The notes: generated by a model from the sequence alone, not told the origin. A stretch of 64,000 nucleotides of DNA from an uncultured Eubacteriales bacterium (GCA_934486825.1 CAKSQF010000007.1:41168-105167); one strand, 5' to 3'; counted from the stretch's first letter, positions 44,786 through 54,334 are shown. Translations and numbers: made by a program.

Positions 44786-45610
44786 ATGAAAAAATTCAAA
44801 GTCGGAATTCAGCTTTATTCATTAAGAAGCGAAATGGAGAAAAACTTTTTCGGAACACTGAAAAAGGTCAAGGAAATGGGCTACGATTACGTTGAATTTG
44901 CGGGATATTTCGGCCACACCGCCGCAGAGGTACGTTCCATGCTCGACGAGCTCGGACTCGAATGTATCTCGGTCCATCAGGGTCCCGATCTTTTCCTTGA
45001 AAAGGGACAGGAGGCTGTTGATTATCTCAAGGTGATCGGCGCAAAATACTGTGCGATCCCGTGGTACGGAATCGAAAACTTCACCGACGGTCATTTTGAC
45101 GAAACGATCGTAAAATTCAAAAAAGTATCCGCGCTGCTTGCCGCAAACGGCATCAGGCTGACCTATCACAACCATGATTTCGAATTTCAAAAGCTCGACG
45201 GTCAGTACATCCTCGAAAAGATATACGCGGCAATGGGTGACGCCATCGAAGGCGAGGTCGATACCTGCTGGGTACACTATGCCGGGGTCGATCCGTCCGA
45301 ATTTATCCTTAAATACAAGGGCAAAATGAAGACGCTCCATCTCAAGGACTTTGTCTGCACAAAGCTTGCCGCAGGTCCGGTCTATGCGCTCATAGACAAT
45401 TCGGGCAAAGCCGAAGGCGGCTCAAAGGAGGACAGAGGCTTCCGTTTTGTACCGCTCGGACAGGGTCGCCAGAACTTCCCCGAGATTCTTGATGCGGCGG
45501 AGAAGGTCGGCATCGAATACATAATCGTCGAACAGGACGAGTCCTACGAGACGCCCTGCCTTGATGCGGCAAAGGCATCAAGGGAATATCTGAGGACACT
45601 CGGTCAGTAA
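44786..45610 (+). CDS. Sugar phosphate isomerase/epimerase (AP endonuclease 2-like TIM barrel)
   Basis: A 274-residue xylose-isomerase-like TIM barrel. VGIQLYSLRSEMEKNFFGTL opens the barrel; YHNHDFEF, EVDTCWVHYAG, TLHLKDF and YIIVEQDES mark the ends of strands that carry the metal-binding His, Asp and Glu. I use ATG 44786 after GAAAGGG; the frame is open further upstream through the hairpin. The family includes sugar epimerases, inosose dehydratases and the lyase subunit of C-glycoside deglycosidases, so the exact reaction cannot be read from sequence. Confidence 0.88.
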   Translation: MKKFKVGIQLYSLRSEMEKNFFGTLKKVKEMGYDYVEFAGYFGHTAAEVRSMLDELGLECISVHQGPDLFLEKGQEAVDYLKVIGAKYCAIPWYGIENFTDGHFDETIVKFKKVSALLAANGIRLTYHNHDFEFQKLDGQYILEKIYAAMGDAIEGEVDTCWVHYAGVDPSEFILKYKGKMKTLHLKDFVCTKLAAGPVYALIDNSGKAEGGSKEDRGFRFVPLGQGRQNFPEILDAAEKVGIEYIIVEQDESYETPCLDAAKASREYLRTLGQ

Positions 45611-45637
45611 TTATATCGAAAAGGAGACAGATCAAAC

Positions 45638-46603
45638 ATGAAACTCGGAGTTATGAATCCCGTGCTTGCGGGCATGAAGTTTGAAGATGCGCTGGCTTAT
45701 CTCAACAGACTCGGCGTACAGGCAATAGAGATCGGCGCGGGCGGGTATCCCGGAAATGCGCACTTAAAGCCCGAAGAGCTTCTTTCGGATCCAAAGAATG
45801 TTGAAGAATACAAAGCCCTTCTCAAAAAATACAATGTTGAAATATCGGCAATCTCCTGTCACGGCAATCCGCTCCACCCGAACAAAGAGACAGCCGAAAG
45901 CTTTGACAGACAGTTCAGAAATGCAATACTTGCGGCAGAGGCTCTCGGGGTCGAAACGGTAGTCGGATTCTCCGGCTGTCCGGGCGACTGTGAAAACTCG
46001 ATCTACCCGAACTGGGTAGTCTGCCCGTGGCCGGACGACAATCTGAGAATACTTGACTGGCAGTGGAACGAAAAGGTTATCCCTTACTGGAAAAAGACCG
46101 CCGAGTTTGCGAAAGAGCACGGAATTAAGAAGATCGCATTTGAGATGCACCCGTCGTTTGTCGTCTACAATCCCGAGACACTGCTCCGCCTGAGAGACGC
46201 TGTCGGTGACATCATCGGTGCAAACGTCGATCCGTCCCACCTCTTCTGGCAGGGTATCGATCCTTCGGCGGCAATAACGGCACTGAAGGGCGCGATCTAC
46301 CACTTCCATGCCAAAGACACGCTTATCGACAGGCGCAACACCGAGGTCAACGGCGTGCTCGACACAAAGTCGTACGGCGAAATTTCCCGCCGTGCATGGG
46401 TATTCCGCACTGTCGGGTACGGTCACGACAAGCTTGAATGGAACAGGATAATTTCGGCACTCAGAACAGTCGGCTATGACGGAGCAATATCAATAGAGCA
46501 CGAGGACGGACTTATGTCAACGAGAGAAGGACTTGAAAAAGCGGTATCCTTCCTCAAAGACGTCCTTATTTATGAAAATCCCGGGAAGGCTTACTGGTTC
46601 TGA
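45638..46603 (+). CDS. Sugar phosphate isomerase/epimerase, second member
   Basis: A 321-residue TIM barrel of the same superfamily but a different subgroup from its neighbours. Motifs: IEIGAGGYPGNAHLKP, FSGCPGDCENSIYPNW, IAFEMHPSFVVYN, GANVDPSHLFWQGID, YHFHAKDT and ISIEHEDG; the Glu-Asp-His-Glu metal set is complete by eye. AAGGAG precedes the ATG. It lies 27 bases after the previous isomerase and 17 before the second oxidoreductase, so it is in one operon with them. The WPDDN and SGCPGD segments are seen in the subgroup annotated only as sugar phosphate isomerase/epimerase. Confidence 0.88.
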   Translation: MKLGVMNPVLAGMKFEDALAYLNRLGVQAIEIGAGGYPGNAHLKPEELLSDPKNVEEYKALLKKYNVEISAISCHGNPLHPNKETAESFDRQFRNAILAAEALGVETVVGFSGCPGDCENSIYPNWVVCPWPDDNLRILDWQWNEKVIPYWKKTAEFAKEHGIKKIAFEMHPSFVVYNPETLLRLRDAVGDIIGANVDPSHLFWQGIDPSAAITALKGAIYHFHAKDTLIDRRNTEVNGVLDTKSYGEISRRAWVFRTVGYGHDKLEWNRIISALRTVGYDGAISIEHEDGLMSTREGLEKAVSFLKDVLIYENPGKAYWF

Positions 46604-46620
46604 TACGCAAAGGTAAAAAA

Positions 46621-47697
46621 ATGAACACAACAGACAGAAAAATATACAATCTCGGAATAATCGGCTTCGGCGGAATGGCGGGACATCACTGCACGCAGCT
46701 TTCAAAAGGCAACGTCCCGGTAAAGATCAGAGGAGTCTTTGATCTGAAGGAGGAACGGTTGCAGGCGGCGAGAGACAAGGGATTTATCGCTTATCCATCA
46801 CGCGAAGCCCTGCTTTCCGACCCCGACATCGACATTGCCCTTGTTGCAACTACAAACGACAGTCATGCGGAGATAGTCAAGGATGCACTGCGCCACGGCA
46901 AGCATGTACTTTGCGAAAAGCCTGCGGCAATGTCGTCCGAAGAGCTTATCGACATGATGGCTGTTGCAAAAGAATGCGGGAAGGTATTCACGATAGATCA
47001 GAACCGCCGTGTAAACAAGGATTTTGTACTCATGCGGCGTTCGGTCGAAGCCGGACTTATCGGCAAGCCGTACGTTATCGAATCGCGGGTCGAAGGCTCG
47101 CGCGGCATGCCCGAGGGCTGGAGATGCATAAAGGAGCTGGGCGGCGGAATGATGCTCGACTGGGGAGTGCATCTTATCGATCAGATTCTTTACATGAGCG
47201 ATGCCCGTGTGACCTGCGTATACTGCAAAATGTATTCGATAAACTACACCGATGTAGAAGACAACTTCAGACTTACGCTCACGATGTCGGACGGTCTTAC
47301 CGCTCACATTGAAGTATCGACAAACAACTTCATCATGCATCCGAGATGGTATGTTCTCGGCACAAAGGGCACCCTTCAGATCGACGACTGGTCGTGCAAC
47401 GGCAGGATTGTATGCCCGACAAAAAGTCAGAGTGAATGGTCCACCGAGATCGCACCCGACCGCAGCGGTCCGTCAAAAACCATGGCAAAGCGCGACCCGT
47501 CCACGGTCGAAACGACCGTGCTGTCGGCACCGACAGACGTCACCGACAACCTTGACCCTACCTATATTCAGCTTGTAAACGCCATAGAAGGCGGAGAGCT
47601 GAGCATAACGCCCGAACAGGCACTGCGTACAACAAGGGTCATGGAGGCTGCATTCGAATCGGCAAGAACCGGCGATGCCATCCACACCGACATCTGA
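46621..47697 (+). CDS. Gfo/Idh/MocA family oxidoreductase, second member
   Basis: A 358-residue NAD(P)-dependent oxidoreductase: LGIIGFGGMAGHHCTQL (Rossmann), VLCEKPAAMSSEELIDMM with the catalytic lysine, and GGGMMLDWGVHLIDQILYM with Asp and His that contact the sugar. It is only distantly similar to the first Gfo protein, so the pair probably acts on different substrates or steps (for example oxidation and re-reduction). AAAGGT precedes the ATG. Cytoplasmic; followed 22 bases later by the third isomerase. Confidence 0.9.
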   Translation: MNTTDRKIYNLGIIGFGGMAGHHCTQLSKGNVPVKIRGVFDLKEERLQAARDKGFIAYPSREALLSDPDIDIALVATTNDSHAEIVKDALRHGKHVLCEKPAAMSSEELIDMMAVAKECGKVFTIDQNRRVNKDFVLMRRSVEAGLIGKPYVIESRVEGSRGMPEGWRCIKELGGGMMLDWGVHLIDQILYMSDARVTCVYCKMYSINYTDVEDNFRLTLTMSDGLTAHIEVSTNNFIMHPRWYVLGTKGTLQIDDWSCNGRIVCPTKSQSEWSTEIAPDRSGPSKTMAKRDPSTVETTVLSAPTDVTDNLDPTYIQLVNAIEGGELSITPEQALRTTRVMEAAFESARTGDAIHTDI

Positions 47698-47719
47698 CAA
47701 AACAAAGCGAGGTATAATC

Positions 47720-48610
47720 ATGCCGAAATTCGGAGCATCAACATATTGTCTCAACAAAAAAATCACCTCGGGCGAATACAGCCCGGTGCAGGCGTTTGAA
47801 CGTCTGTGCGATCTCGGCGCGCAGGTCGTCGAGATATGTCCGATAGGCTTTGACACTTCCGAAGACCCTGCCCTTTGCGAGGCTCTTGCAAAAGCGTCCC
47901 GCGAGCGCGGCATACCGCTCGGCAACTATTCGGCGGGTTCAAGCTTCATACTGCTTACAGATGAGCAGTTCGACGCAAACATCGCAAAAGCAAAAAAGCA
48001 CGTTGACGCGGCGGCGTCCATGGGCATCCGCACCATCCGCTTTGACTGCGCCTACGCAAACCGCCCGATAAGCGAGAACACACCCGAGCATTTTGACGAG
48101 GAGCTTCCCGACATCGTTAAAGGCTACCGCATCCTCTGCGATTATGCAAAGCAGTCCGGCATAACAATTCAGATTGAAAATCACGGTTATCATGCCAACG
48201 GTGCCGAGCGGGTACGCCGTATAATCACGGCGGTCGGACGCGGCAACTTCGGACACCAGCTCGACGTCGGAAATTATATATGCGTAGACGACGTCCCCGA
48301 AATGTCGGTACGCAAAATGATCGGCTTTGCGACCACAATCCACATGAAGGATTTTTACGTCAGAAGCGGCAACCGCTTTATCGAAGCGTCCGACGGAGGT
48401 CACTGCATATGGTTCGGCACATCCGGCGGCAGACGCCTCCGCGGTTCGATACTCGGTCAGGGCGATCTTGACATCCCCGACATAATGAAGGTGATAAAGG
48501 ATTCGGGATATGACGGCAACATCATGCTCGAATTTGAAGGAGTCGAAGACTGCGACTATGCCACAGGCAAATCGATCGCCTACATGAAGCAGCTCTGGGA
48601 CAATATCTGA
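47720..48610 (+). CDS. Sugar phosphate isomerase/epimerase, third member
   Basis: A 296-residue TIM barrel; FGASTYCLNKKITSGEYSP, VVEICPIGFD, IQIENHGYHANG, HQLDVGNYICVDD, IHMKDFYVRSG and ELFEGVEDC-type ending (MLEFEGVED) show the metal-binding strand ends. The start is ATG 47720 after GCGAGGT. It is the last gene of the cluster before a terminator. Three such barrels with two Gfo/Idh/MocA enzymes in one operon is more than a simple catabolic route for one free sugar would need. Confidence 0.87.
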   Translation: MPKFGASTYCLNKKITSGEYSPVQAFERLCDLGAQVVEICPIGFDTSEDPALCEALAKASRERGIPLGNYSAGSSFILLTDEQFDANIAKAKKHVDAAASMGIRTIRFDCAYANRPISENTPEHFDEELPDIVKGYRILCDYAKQSGITIQIENHGYHANGAERVRRIITAVGRGNFGHQLDVGNYICVDDVPEMSVRKMIGFATTIHMKDFYVRSGNRFIEASDGGHCIWFGTSGGRRLRGSILGQGDLDIPDIMKVIKDSGYDGNIMLEFEGVEDCDYATGKSIAYMKQLWDNI

Positions 48611-48626
48611 GCAAAAAAGAATACGG

Positions 48627-48657
48627 AAAGGAGAAGCTTTCGGAGCTTCTCCTTTTT
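48627..48657 (+). terminator. Rho-independent terminator after the isomerase cluster
   Basis: AAAGGAGAAGCT (48627-48638) pairs with AGCTTCTCCTTT (48644-48655) around a TTCGG loop, followed by Ts. Confidence 0.88.
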
Positions 48658-48707
48658 TGATGAAAAATCTGTCCGAAAAAAACAGCTTTTTTTGACTTTT
48701 CAGCTAA

Positions 48708-48733
48708 CCGTAATTGTGATAAAATACAGAAAA
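48708..48733 (+). promoter_or_regulatory. Possible promoter of the GH5-like genes
   Basis: A TAAAAT box (48720-48725 region, in GTGATAAAATACAG) follows a TTGACT/TTTTCA stretch at about 48693-48702; spacing to the best -35 is not ideal. It is the only promoter-like sequence in the gap before the GH5-like gene. Confidence 0.35.
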
Positions 48734-48768
48734 AAGATAAATCTGTCCCGAAAAAAGGAGGAGCGATT

Positions 48769-49884
48769 ATGGATAATCAGAATACCGTAAAAGGACAATG
48801 GTCAAAGGAAAAAGCGTGGGAGTGGTACAACAAGCAGCCCTGGATACGCGGCTTCAACGGATATCCGTCAAACTGCGTAAACCGCATTGCGATGTGGCAG
48901 GAATACGGTCACGAAGAGGTCATGAAGGAGATCGAATACGAATTTGCGCTCGCAAAAGAGACCGGGTACAATGCAGTACGCGCGATCATCCAGTTTGAGG
49001 TATGGTATTACCAGCACGACAGCTTCATGAAGAATCTTGAAGAATATCTGACGCTCGCCGACAAATATTCAATCGGCGTAATGCTCTGCCTCGGCAACGA
49101 CTGCACCGTTCCGAAGGAAAAATTCAAGCCGGTCGTTTTCGGTGAGCAGAAGGTTGACTGGGGTTATCACAGCGGCATAAAGGCGGGTCCTCACGCTGCC
49201 GGTCTTGTAGGTCCCGGATACTGTCTGCTTGACGACCCGGAGACCGAAGAGTATTATTACAAAATGGTCGATGAGCTTGCCGCAAAATACGCAAAAGACC
49301 CGCGCATCCAGATATGGAACGTCTGGAACGAGCCGGGCAACGGCAGAAGAGGTGACATGAGTCTGCATGCCATGGAAAAATTCTTCGAAATAATCAGATC
49401 GCACGATCAGATTCAGCCGCTGACCGCCGACTGCTGGTCATATGACACCGATTTTGAGATAAAGCAGAACATACAGATAAGAGCCTGCGAGCTGTCGGAT
49501 GTAATTACATTCCATTTCTACGGTCCCTATCAGAACATGGTGCTTATCATCGAAATGCTGAGAAGACGTTTTGGCAGACCGCTTATCAACAACGAATGGC
49601 TCAACCGCATAGCCGACAACAATGTCGCCGACATATTCCCGCTCTTCTATCTTGAGCGCATCGGATCATACAACTGGGGACTCATTGCGGGCTATTCGCA
49701 GACCTACGAGCCGTGGGGGCACTATTTTGTCGAATATCTCAAGGAAGGCTCGACGCTTGATCTTACAAAGTGGCAGCATGATCTTTACCGCTTCAACGGT
49801 CTGCCCTACGATCCGAAGGAAATAAGACTTATAAAGAAGTTCTGCGAGCTTGCCGACAAGCGCGACGGAATAAAGAAAGACTGA
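48769..49884 (+). CDS. GH5-like cytoplasmic glycosidase, copy A
   Basis: A 371-residue TIM-barrel protein resembling clan A glycoside hydrolases (GH5/GH2 catalytic type). WNVWNEPGN places the acid/base Glu188 and PLINNEWLN the nucleophile Glu276; AMWQEYGHEEVMKEIEYE and WYYQHDSFM are further conserved blocks shared with copy B. There is no signal peptide, so it would act on material already inside. GGAGGAG precedes the ATG. It is followed 14 bases later by copy B. The sugar substrate is unknown. Confidence 0.85.
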   Translation: MDNQNTVKGQWSKEKAWEWYNKQPWIRGFNGYPSNCVNRIAMWQEYGHEEVMKEIEYEFALAKETGYNAVRAIIQFEVWYYQHDSFMKNLEEYLTLADKYSIGVMLCLGNDCTVPKEKFKPVVFGEQKVDWGYHSGIKAGPHAAGLVGPGYCLLDDPETEEYYYKMVDELAAKYAKDPRIQIWNVWNEPGNGRRGDMSLHAMEKFFEIIRSHDQIQPLTADCWSYDTDFEIKQNIQIRACELSDVITFHFYGPYQNMVLIIEMLRRRFGRPLINNEWLNRIADNNVADIFPLFYLERIGSYNWGLIAGYSQTYEPWGHYFVEYLKEGSTLDLTKWQHDLYRFNGLPYDPKEIRLIKKFCELADKRDGIKKD

Positions 49885-49898
49885 AGGGTATAAAAGTC

Positions 49899-51014
49899 AT
49901 GAGCAATGAACTGTTAAAAGGACAATGGAGCAGGGAGCGGGCGTGGGAATGGTACAACAGCCGCCCCTGGATCCGCGGCTTCAACGGTCTGCCGAAAAAC
50001 TGTGTAAACTTTATCGCCATGTGGCAGGAACACGGTCACGACGAGGTTGTCCGCGAGCTTGAATACGAATACGGTCTTGCCCGCGAGACCGGCTTCAATT
50101 CGGTCAGAATATTCATCGATTTTGAGGTCTGGCTGAATCAGCATGACAGTTTCATGCAGAATCTCGAACAATACATATCGCTTGCCGACAGATATTCGCT
50201 CGGAGTCATGCTCTGCCTCGGCAACGACTGCACCGTTCCGAAGGAGCTGTTCAGACCCGCCGTATTCGGCGAGCAGAAGGTCGATTGGGGCTATCACGGA
50301 GGCGTGAAGGAAAGTCCTCACGTCGGAATATCGGGTGCGGGATATTATCTTACCGACGAGCCTTTTTATGAAGAAAAATTCATCGAAATGGTTTCGGAGA
50401 TCGTAAAAAAATACGCGCACGATCCCCGTCTTGAAATCTGGAATGTATGGAACGAGCCGGGAAACAGCGGCAGAGGCGACATGAGTCTGCCGCTGCTCGA
50501 AAGAACATTTGCGACAATACGTTCATTTGATCCGATTCAGCCGCTGACCGCCGACTGCTGGGCATACACAGACGAGCTTGACATTGCCCAGAACATACAG
50601 GTAAGAGCCTGCGAAATGTCCGACGTAATCACATTCCATTTCTATCAGCCCTATGAAGACATGACGATCGTGATCGAAAAGCTCAGAAAGCGCTTCGGAC
50701 GTCCGCTTATCAACAACGAATGGCTGCACAGAATCAATTTCAACAACGTGGCGCAGATCTTCCCGCTCTTCTATCTCGAACGCATCGGATCCTACCACTG
50801 GGGTCTTATTGCCGGTTTTTCACAGACCTACGAGCCGTGGGGCTGGTTTTACAGACTGCACGCCGATGATCCGCACTACGATTTCACAAGGTGGCAGCAC
50901 GATCTCTACCGTCCGAACGGTCTTCCTTACGACACCGATGAGATAAAGCTTATAAAGAAGTTCTGCGGGCTTGCCGACAGGCGGGACGCCGCAGTGAAAG
51001 GACAGGGGAAGTGA
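49899..51014 (+). CDS. GH5-like cytoplasmic glycosidase, copy B
   Basis: Also 371 residues and very similar to copy A along its whole length (for example both have FGEQKVDWGYH and NDCTVPKE), so a tandem duplication. Acid/base Glu186 (WNVWNEPGN) and nucleophile Glu274 (PLINNEWLH) are intact. Differences cluster in the loops that would line the active site (for example FIDFEVWLNQ against IIQFEVWYYQ), suggesting a shifted specificity rather than a simple dose effect. It overlaps the DUF5107 start by four bases (GTGA). Confidence 0.85.
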   Translation: MSNELLKGQWSRERAWEWYNSRPWIRGFNGLPKNCVNFIAMWQEHGHDEVVRELEYEYGLARETGFNSVRIFIDFEVWLNQHDSFMQNLEQYISLADRYSLGVMLCLGNDCTVPKELFRPAVFGEQKVDWGYHGGVKESPHVGISGAGYYLTDEPFYEEKFIEMVSEIVKKYAHDPRLEIWNVWNEPGNSGRGDMSLPLLERTFATIRSFDPIQPLTADCWAYTDELDIAQNIQVRACEMSDVITFHFYQPYEDMTIVIEKLRKRFGRPLINNEWLHRINFNNVAQIFPLFYLERIGSYHWGLIAGFSQTYEPWGWFYRLHADDPHYDFTRWQHDLYRPNGLPYDTDEIKLIKKFCGLADRRDAAVKGQGK

Positions 51015-54000
51015 CAAAAACAGTCTGCACAGAAAAAAAGCAGTTCATTGACTGCTACCCGGAAGCGTCGCCCGAGGCGCTCCCCATGTTTGCCGAAAAC
51101 CGCGTACATCAGCGTACCTCGGGCGACCCGTATCCGAACAGGGTCGTACTTGAAGCGCAACGCAAAATAAGGGAAAAGCGCGAGTTCACGGTAATCACTC
51201 TCGAAAACGACTTTATTGAGCTTGCCATACTGCCGGAAATCGGCGGCAAGCTCTGGTATGCCCGCGACAAAAAGAGCGGTTACGATTTCTTCTACAAAAA
51301 CAATGTTATAAAGCCCGCGCTGATCGGAGTTCTCGGATCATGGACATCCGGAGGACTTGAGTTCAACTGGCCCTTCCATCACCGTGCGTCTTCGTTCATG
51401 CCGGTCGATTACAGCATAGAATATGCAGAAGGCTCTGTTACGGTATGGATGTCCGAGCACGATCCGATCGACCGCATGAAGGGCGAGGTCGGAATAAGGC
51501 TTTGCGACGACGAATGTATATTCGAAACGCTTGTCAGACTTGACAATCTGACCCCGGTACGCAGGTCATTCCTGTGGTGGGAAAACGCCGCAGTACCGGT
51601 CAACAAAAGCTACCGCATATTCTTCCCCGAGGATGTAAACTATGTCCGTTTTCACTACAAACGCTCGGTCACGACATATCCGATAGCAAACAATGACCGC
51701 TTCGGCGCCTACAACGGCATCCTGTATGACGTCGACACCGATATAAGCTATCATAAAAACACGATCCCGGCAACCTCATATTTCAGTGCGGAGTCGCAGT
51801 TTGATTTCTTCGGCGGATACGACGAGAGCGCGGGCGCGGGAGTTGTCCATGTCGCCGACAGACACATTTCGCCCGGAAAGAAAATGTTTACGTGGGCGTA
51901 TTCCCAGCTCGCCCACACGTGGGAGCGTGCGCTTACCGACAGCGACGGACAGTATGCCGAGCTTATGGCAGGCTGTTATTCGGACAATCAGCCGGATTTT
52001 GCATGGCTTGAACCTTATGAAAGCAAGGATTTCAGTCAAAGCTGGTTCCCGATTCACGGTCACGGAAGTCCCACGCTTGCCAACACAAACGGAGCGCTGT
52101 ACTGGGACGACGGCGGTATCTTCATTCAGAGCACACGCAGGGTAAGCGGTGCGAGACTCACGGTCACCGACCGCAGCGGCAACATTGTATCCGACAAAGC
52201 TGTCGATCTGCCTGTCTATGATCTGATCCGGTTTGCCGATATTCCGGCACCGCAGGACGGAATGACAGTCAGAATCGCACTCGGCGGCACTGTCCTTTTT
52301 GCATATACAAGGCAAAAAAGAGCCGAGCGTGAAATTCCCGAGCCGCGTAAGGAGCTTCCGTACTTCAAAGAAGTCAGATCGGCTCAGGAGCTTTATCTTC
52401 AGGGAGTTCATATTGAGCAATACCGTTCGCCCGAATATTCGGCGGACGACTGCTACAACGAGGCTCTCGCACGCGATCCGGGACACATCGGCTCGCTTGT
52501 TGCGCTTGCGCGCAGGAACTATCTGAACTGTAATTACAAAGAGGCTCTCGGATTTATCGACAGAGCCGAGCGGGAGGCGACACGCTTCAACGCAAGACCC
52601 GAAAGCGGTATCATATACTACATCAAAGGACTGATTCTCGCCGCAACCGACAATTACGATGATGCATACGAGTATTTCTTTAAGGCGTCATGGAATGCCG
52701 ACTACCGTTTCGGAGCGATGCTTCACATAGGTCTTATCGACATACGTCGTGAGGATTACGCTCTTGCGGCAGAACATCTGCTTGCGGCTGCTCCCGGATG
52801 CCGCATCATTGCATGCGCATTTCTCGCATATGCCTACGACAGGCTCGGCATGCGTGAAAAAGCGTTGTCCGAGATCAACGGAGCGCTGTCGCGCGACAGT
52901 CTCAACCTGTTCGCACTTGCGGTAAAATCGCTTATTACGGGAGACATTACCGATCTTTGCGACATAGTAAAGACCGATCTCACGCAGAACATTCTTGACA
53001 TTGCCGCATACATGCTGGAGGCGGGAATGCATAAAGAGATCGTCGGTATCATCGATGCCGCCGACTCGGTCTCGCCGCTCTCATCCATGGCAATCTATCT
53101 CAGAATGTACATATCGGGGGAGCGCGGCGAAAACACGAGACCGCTCGGGATTGCCTTCCCTTCACGCCCATTCGAGAAAAAACTGCTTGAAAAGCGGGTA
53201 GCCGACCGTCCGGACGACGGCAATGCGGCATATCTGCTCGGCTGTCTGCTCTATCACATGAAGCATTACGACAAGTCCGACCGCATCTTTGCAAAACAGG
53301 CATCCGAAAACAATGATTACAGAGCATACAGATGCCTTTCCGCGATCAGATATTCACACACATCCGACAAAAAAAGTGCGGCGGAGGCAATGCGTCATGC
53401 GTCCCTGCTTTCCGATGCATCTGACAGGCAGATCACCTTTGAAAGTGCGTATCTCATGGCAAAGACAGGCAGATCACCCCGTGAGATTGCCGACTACATT
53501 CTGTCACGCGACAACGATCGCGACGACATAACGGTCGAGCTTGCGCGCGCATACAATCACATGGAAAAGCCGGAGGAAGCAATAAAACTCCTGCTCGGCA
53601 GAAGTTTCGTTGCCTGCGAGGGCGGAGAGCATTACATTGCCGATCAGTACATGTATGCGCATTATCTGATCGGTTCAAGGGAATTTGCGCTCGGGAACTA
53701 CGCCGCCGCGCGGAGGTGTTTTGCCGCCGCCACCGTTCTGCCCGAATCGCTCGGTTCGGGGCTCTGGAATCCGGTCAAGGAGGTTCCCTTCCGCTACTTC
53801 GAGGCAATATGTCTGCTGAAGGAAGGCAGAAGTGAAGAAGCAAAGGAAATACTCGGGACGTTTCTGAAATACAGATTCGATTACTTCTCCGACATGTATC
53901 TGCCGACACTTGCGTTTTACGTCGCGCGTGCGCACGAGCTGCTCGGCGACAGGCAAAGCGGCGAGAGACTCATACGTGAAAAGTTCGCGGCTTGCCGGAA

Positions 54001-54208
54001 GCAGGCAGATATCATTGACTGCGGATATTTCGGCACCACCCCGTTCTTTATCTCCTTCATTGACAGACCGGACGAGGCGAGAAAGACATTTTTCGCATAT
54101 CAGTGTCTGATGTACGCCCATTTTCTCGGCGACAAAAAGTCAGAGGAGTATTATCGGGGCATCATCGGAGACGACGGCTACGGCACATACATATTTGACA
54201 TTATCTGA
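51011..54208 (+). CDS. DUF5107 domain protein with C-terminal TPR array
   Basis: A 1065-residue cytoplasmic protein starting with GTG 51011 inside the previous stop. Residues about 50-380 are the DUF5107 domain, a mutarotase-like beta-sandwich: AILPEIGGKLWYARDKKSGYDFFYKN, WTSGGLEFNWPFHHR and WSQ-type blocks such as WENAAVPVN. The rest (about 470-1060) is a tetratricopeptide array, for example YNEALARDPGHIGSLVALARRNYLNCNYKEALGF read in pieces. DUF5107-TPR proteins accompany glycosidase and sugar-binding genes in many Bacteria; a role as sugar-binding or enzyme scaffold is inferred. A terminator follows. Confidence 0.87.
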   Translation: MTKTVCTEKKQFIDCYPEASPEALPMFAENRVHQRTSGDPYPNRVVLEAQRKIREKREFTVITLENDFIELAILPEIGGKLWYARDKKSGYDFFYKNNVIKPALIGVLGSWTSGGLEFNWPFHHRASSFMPVDYSIEYAEGSVTVWMSEHDPIDRMKGEVGIRLCDDECIFETLVRLDNLTPVRRSFLWWENAAVPVNKSYRIFFPEDVNYVRFHYKRSVTTYPIANNDRFGAYNGILYDVDTDISYHKNTIPATSYFSAESQFDFFGGYDESAGAGVVHVADRHISPGKKMFTWAYSQLAHTWERALTDSDGQYAELMAGCYSDNQPDFAWLEPYESKDFSQSWFPIHGHGSPTLANTNGALYWDDGGIFIQSTRRVSGARLTVTDRSGNIVSDKAVDLPVYDLIRFADIPAPQDGMTVRIALGGTVLFAYTRQKRAEREIPEPRKELPYFKEVRSAQELYLQGVHIEQYRSPEYSADDCYNEALARDPGHIGSLVALARRNYLNCNYKEALGFIDRAEREATRFNARPESGIIYYIKGLILAATDNYDDAYEYFFKASWNADYRFGAMLHIGLIDIRREDYALAAEHLLAAAPGCRIIACAFLAYAYDRLGMREKALSEINGALSRDSLNLFALAVKSLITGDITDLCDIVKTDLTQNILDIAAYMLEAGMHKEIVGIIDAADSVSPLSSMAIYLRMYISGERGENTRPLGIAFPSRPFEKKLLEKRVADRPDDGNAAYLLGCLLYHMKHYDKSDRIFAKQASENNDYRAYRCLSAIRYSHTSDKKSAAEAMRHASLLSDASDRQITFESAYLMAKTGRSPREIADYILSRDNDRDDITVELARAYNHMEKPEEAIKLLLGRSFVACEGGEHYIADQYMYAHYLIGSREFALGNYAAARRCFAAATVLPESLGSGLWNPVKEVPFRYFEAICLLKEGRSEEAKEILGTFLKYRFDYFSDMYLPTLAFYVARAHELLGDRQSGERLIREKFAACRKQADIIDCGYFGTTPFFISFIDRPDEARKTFFAYQCLMYAHFLGDKKSEEYYRGIIGDDGYGTYIFDII

Positions 54209-54273
54209 CACAAAAAAGTATGCGGCGCAACCGAGGCGGCTCTTGTATCTCAGTTTAATTAGTTTTCCGGAAT

Positions 54274-54313
54274 GGCGTAACCCTTGTCCCTTGTGGTTAC
54301 GCCGTTTTCTCTT
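54274..54313 (+). terminator. Terminator after the DUF5107 gene
   Basis: GGCGTAACC (54274-54282) pairs with GGTTACGCC (54295-54303), followed by GTTTTCTCTTT. Confidence 0.75.
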
Positions 54314-54334
54314 TGCATCTTAAGACGTAAAAAT

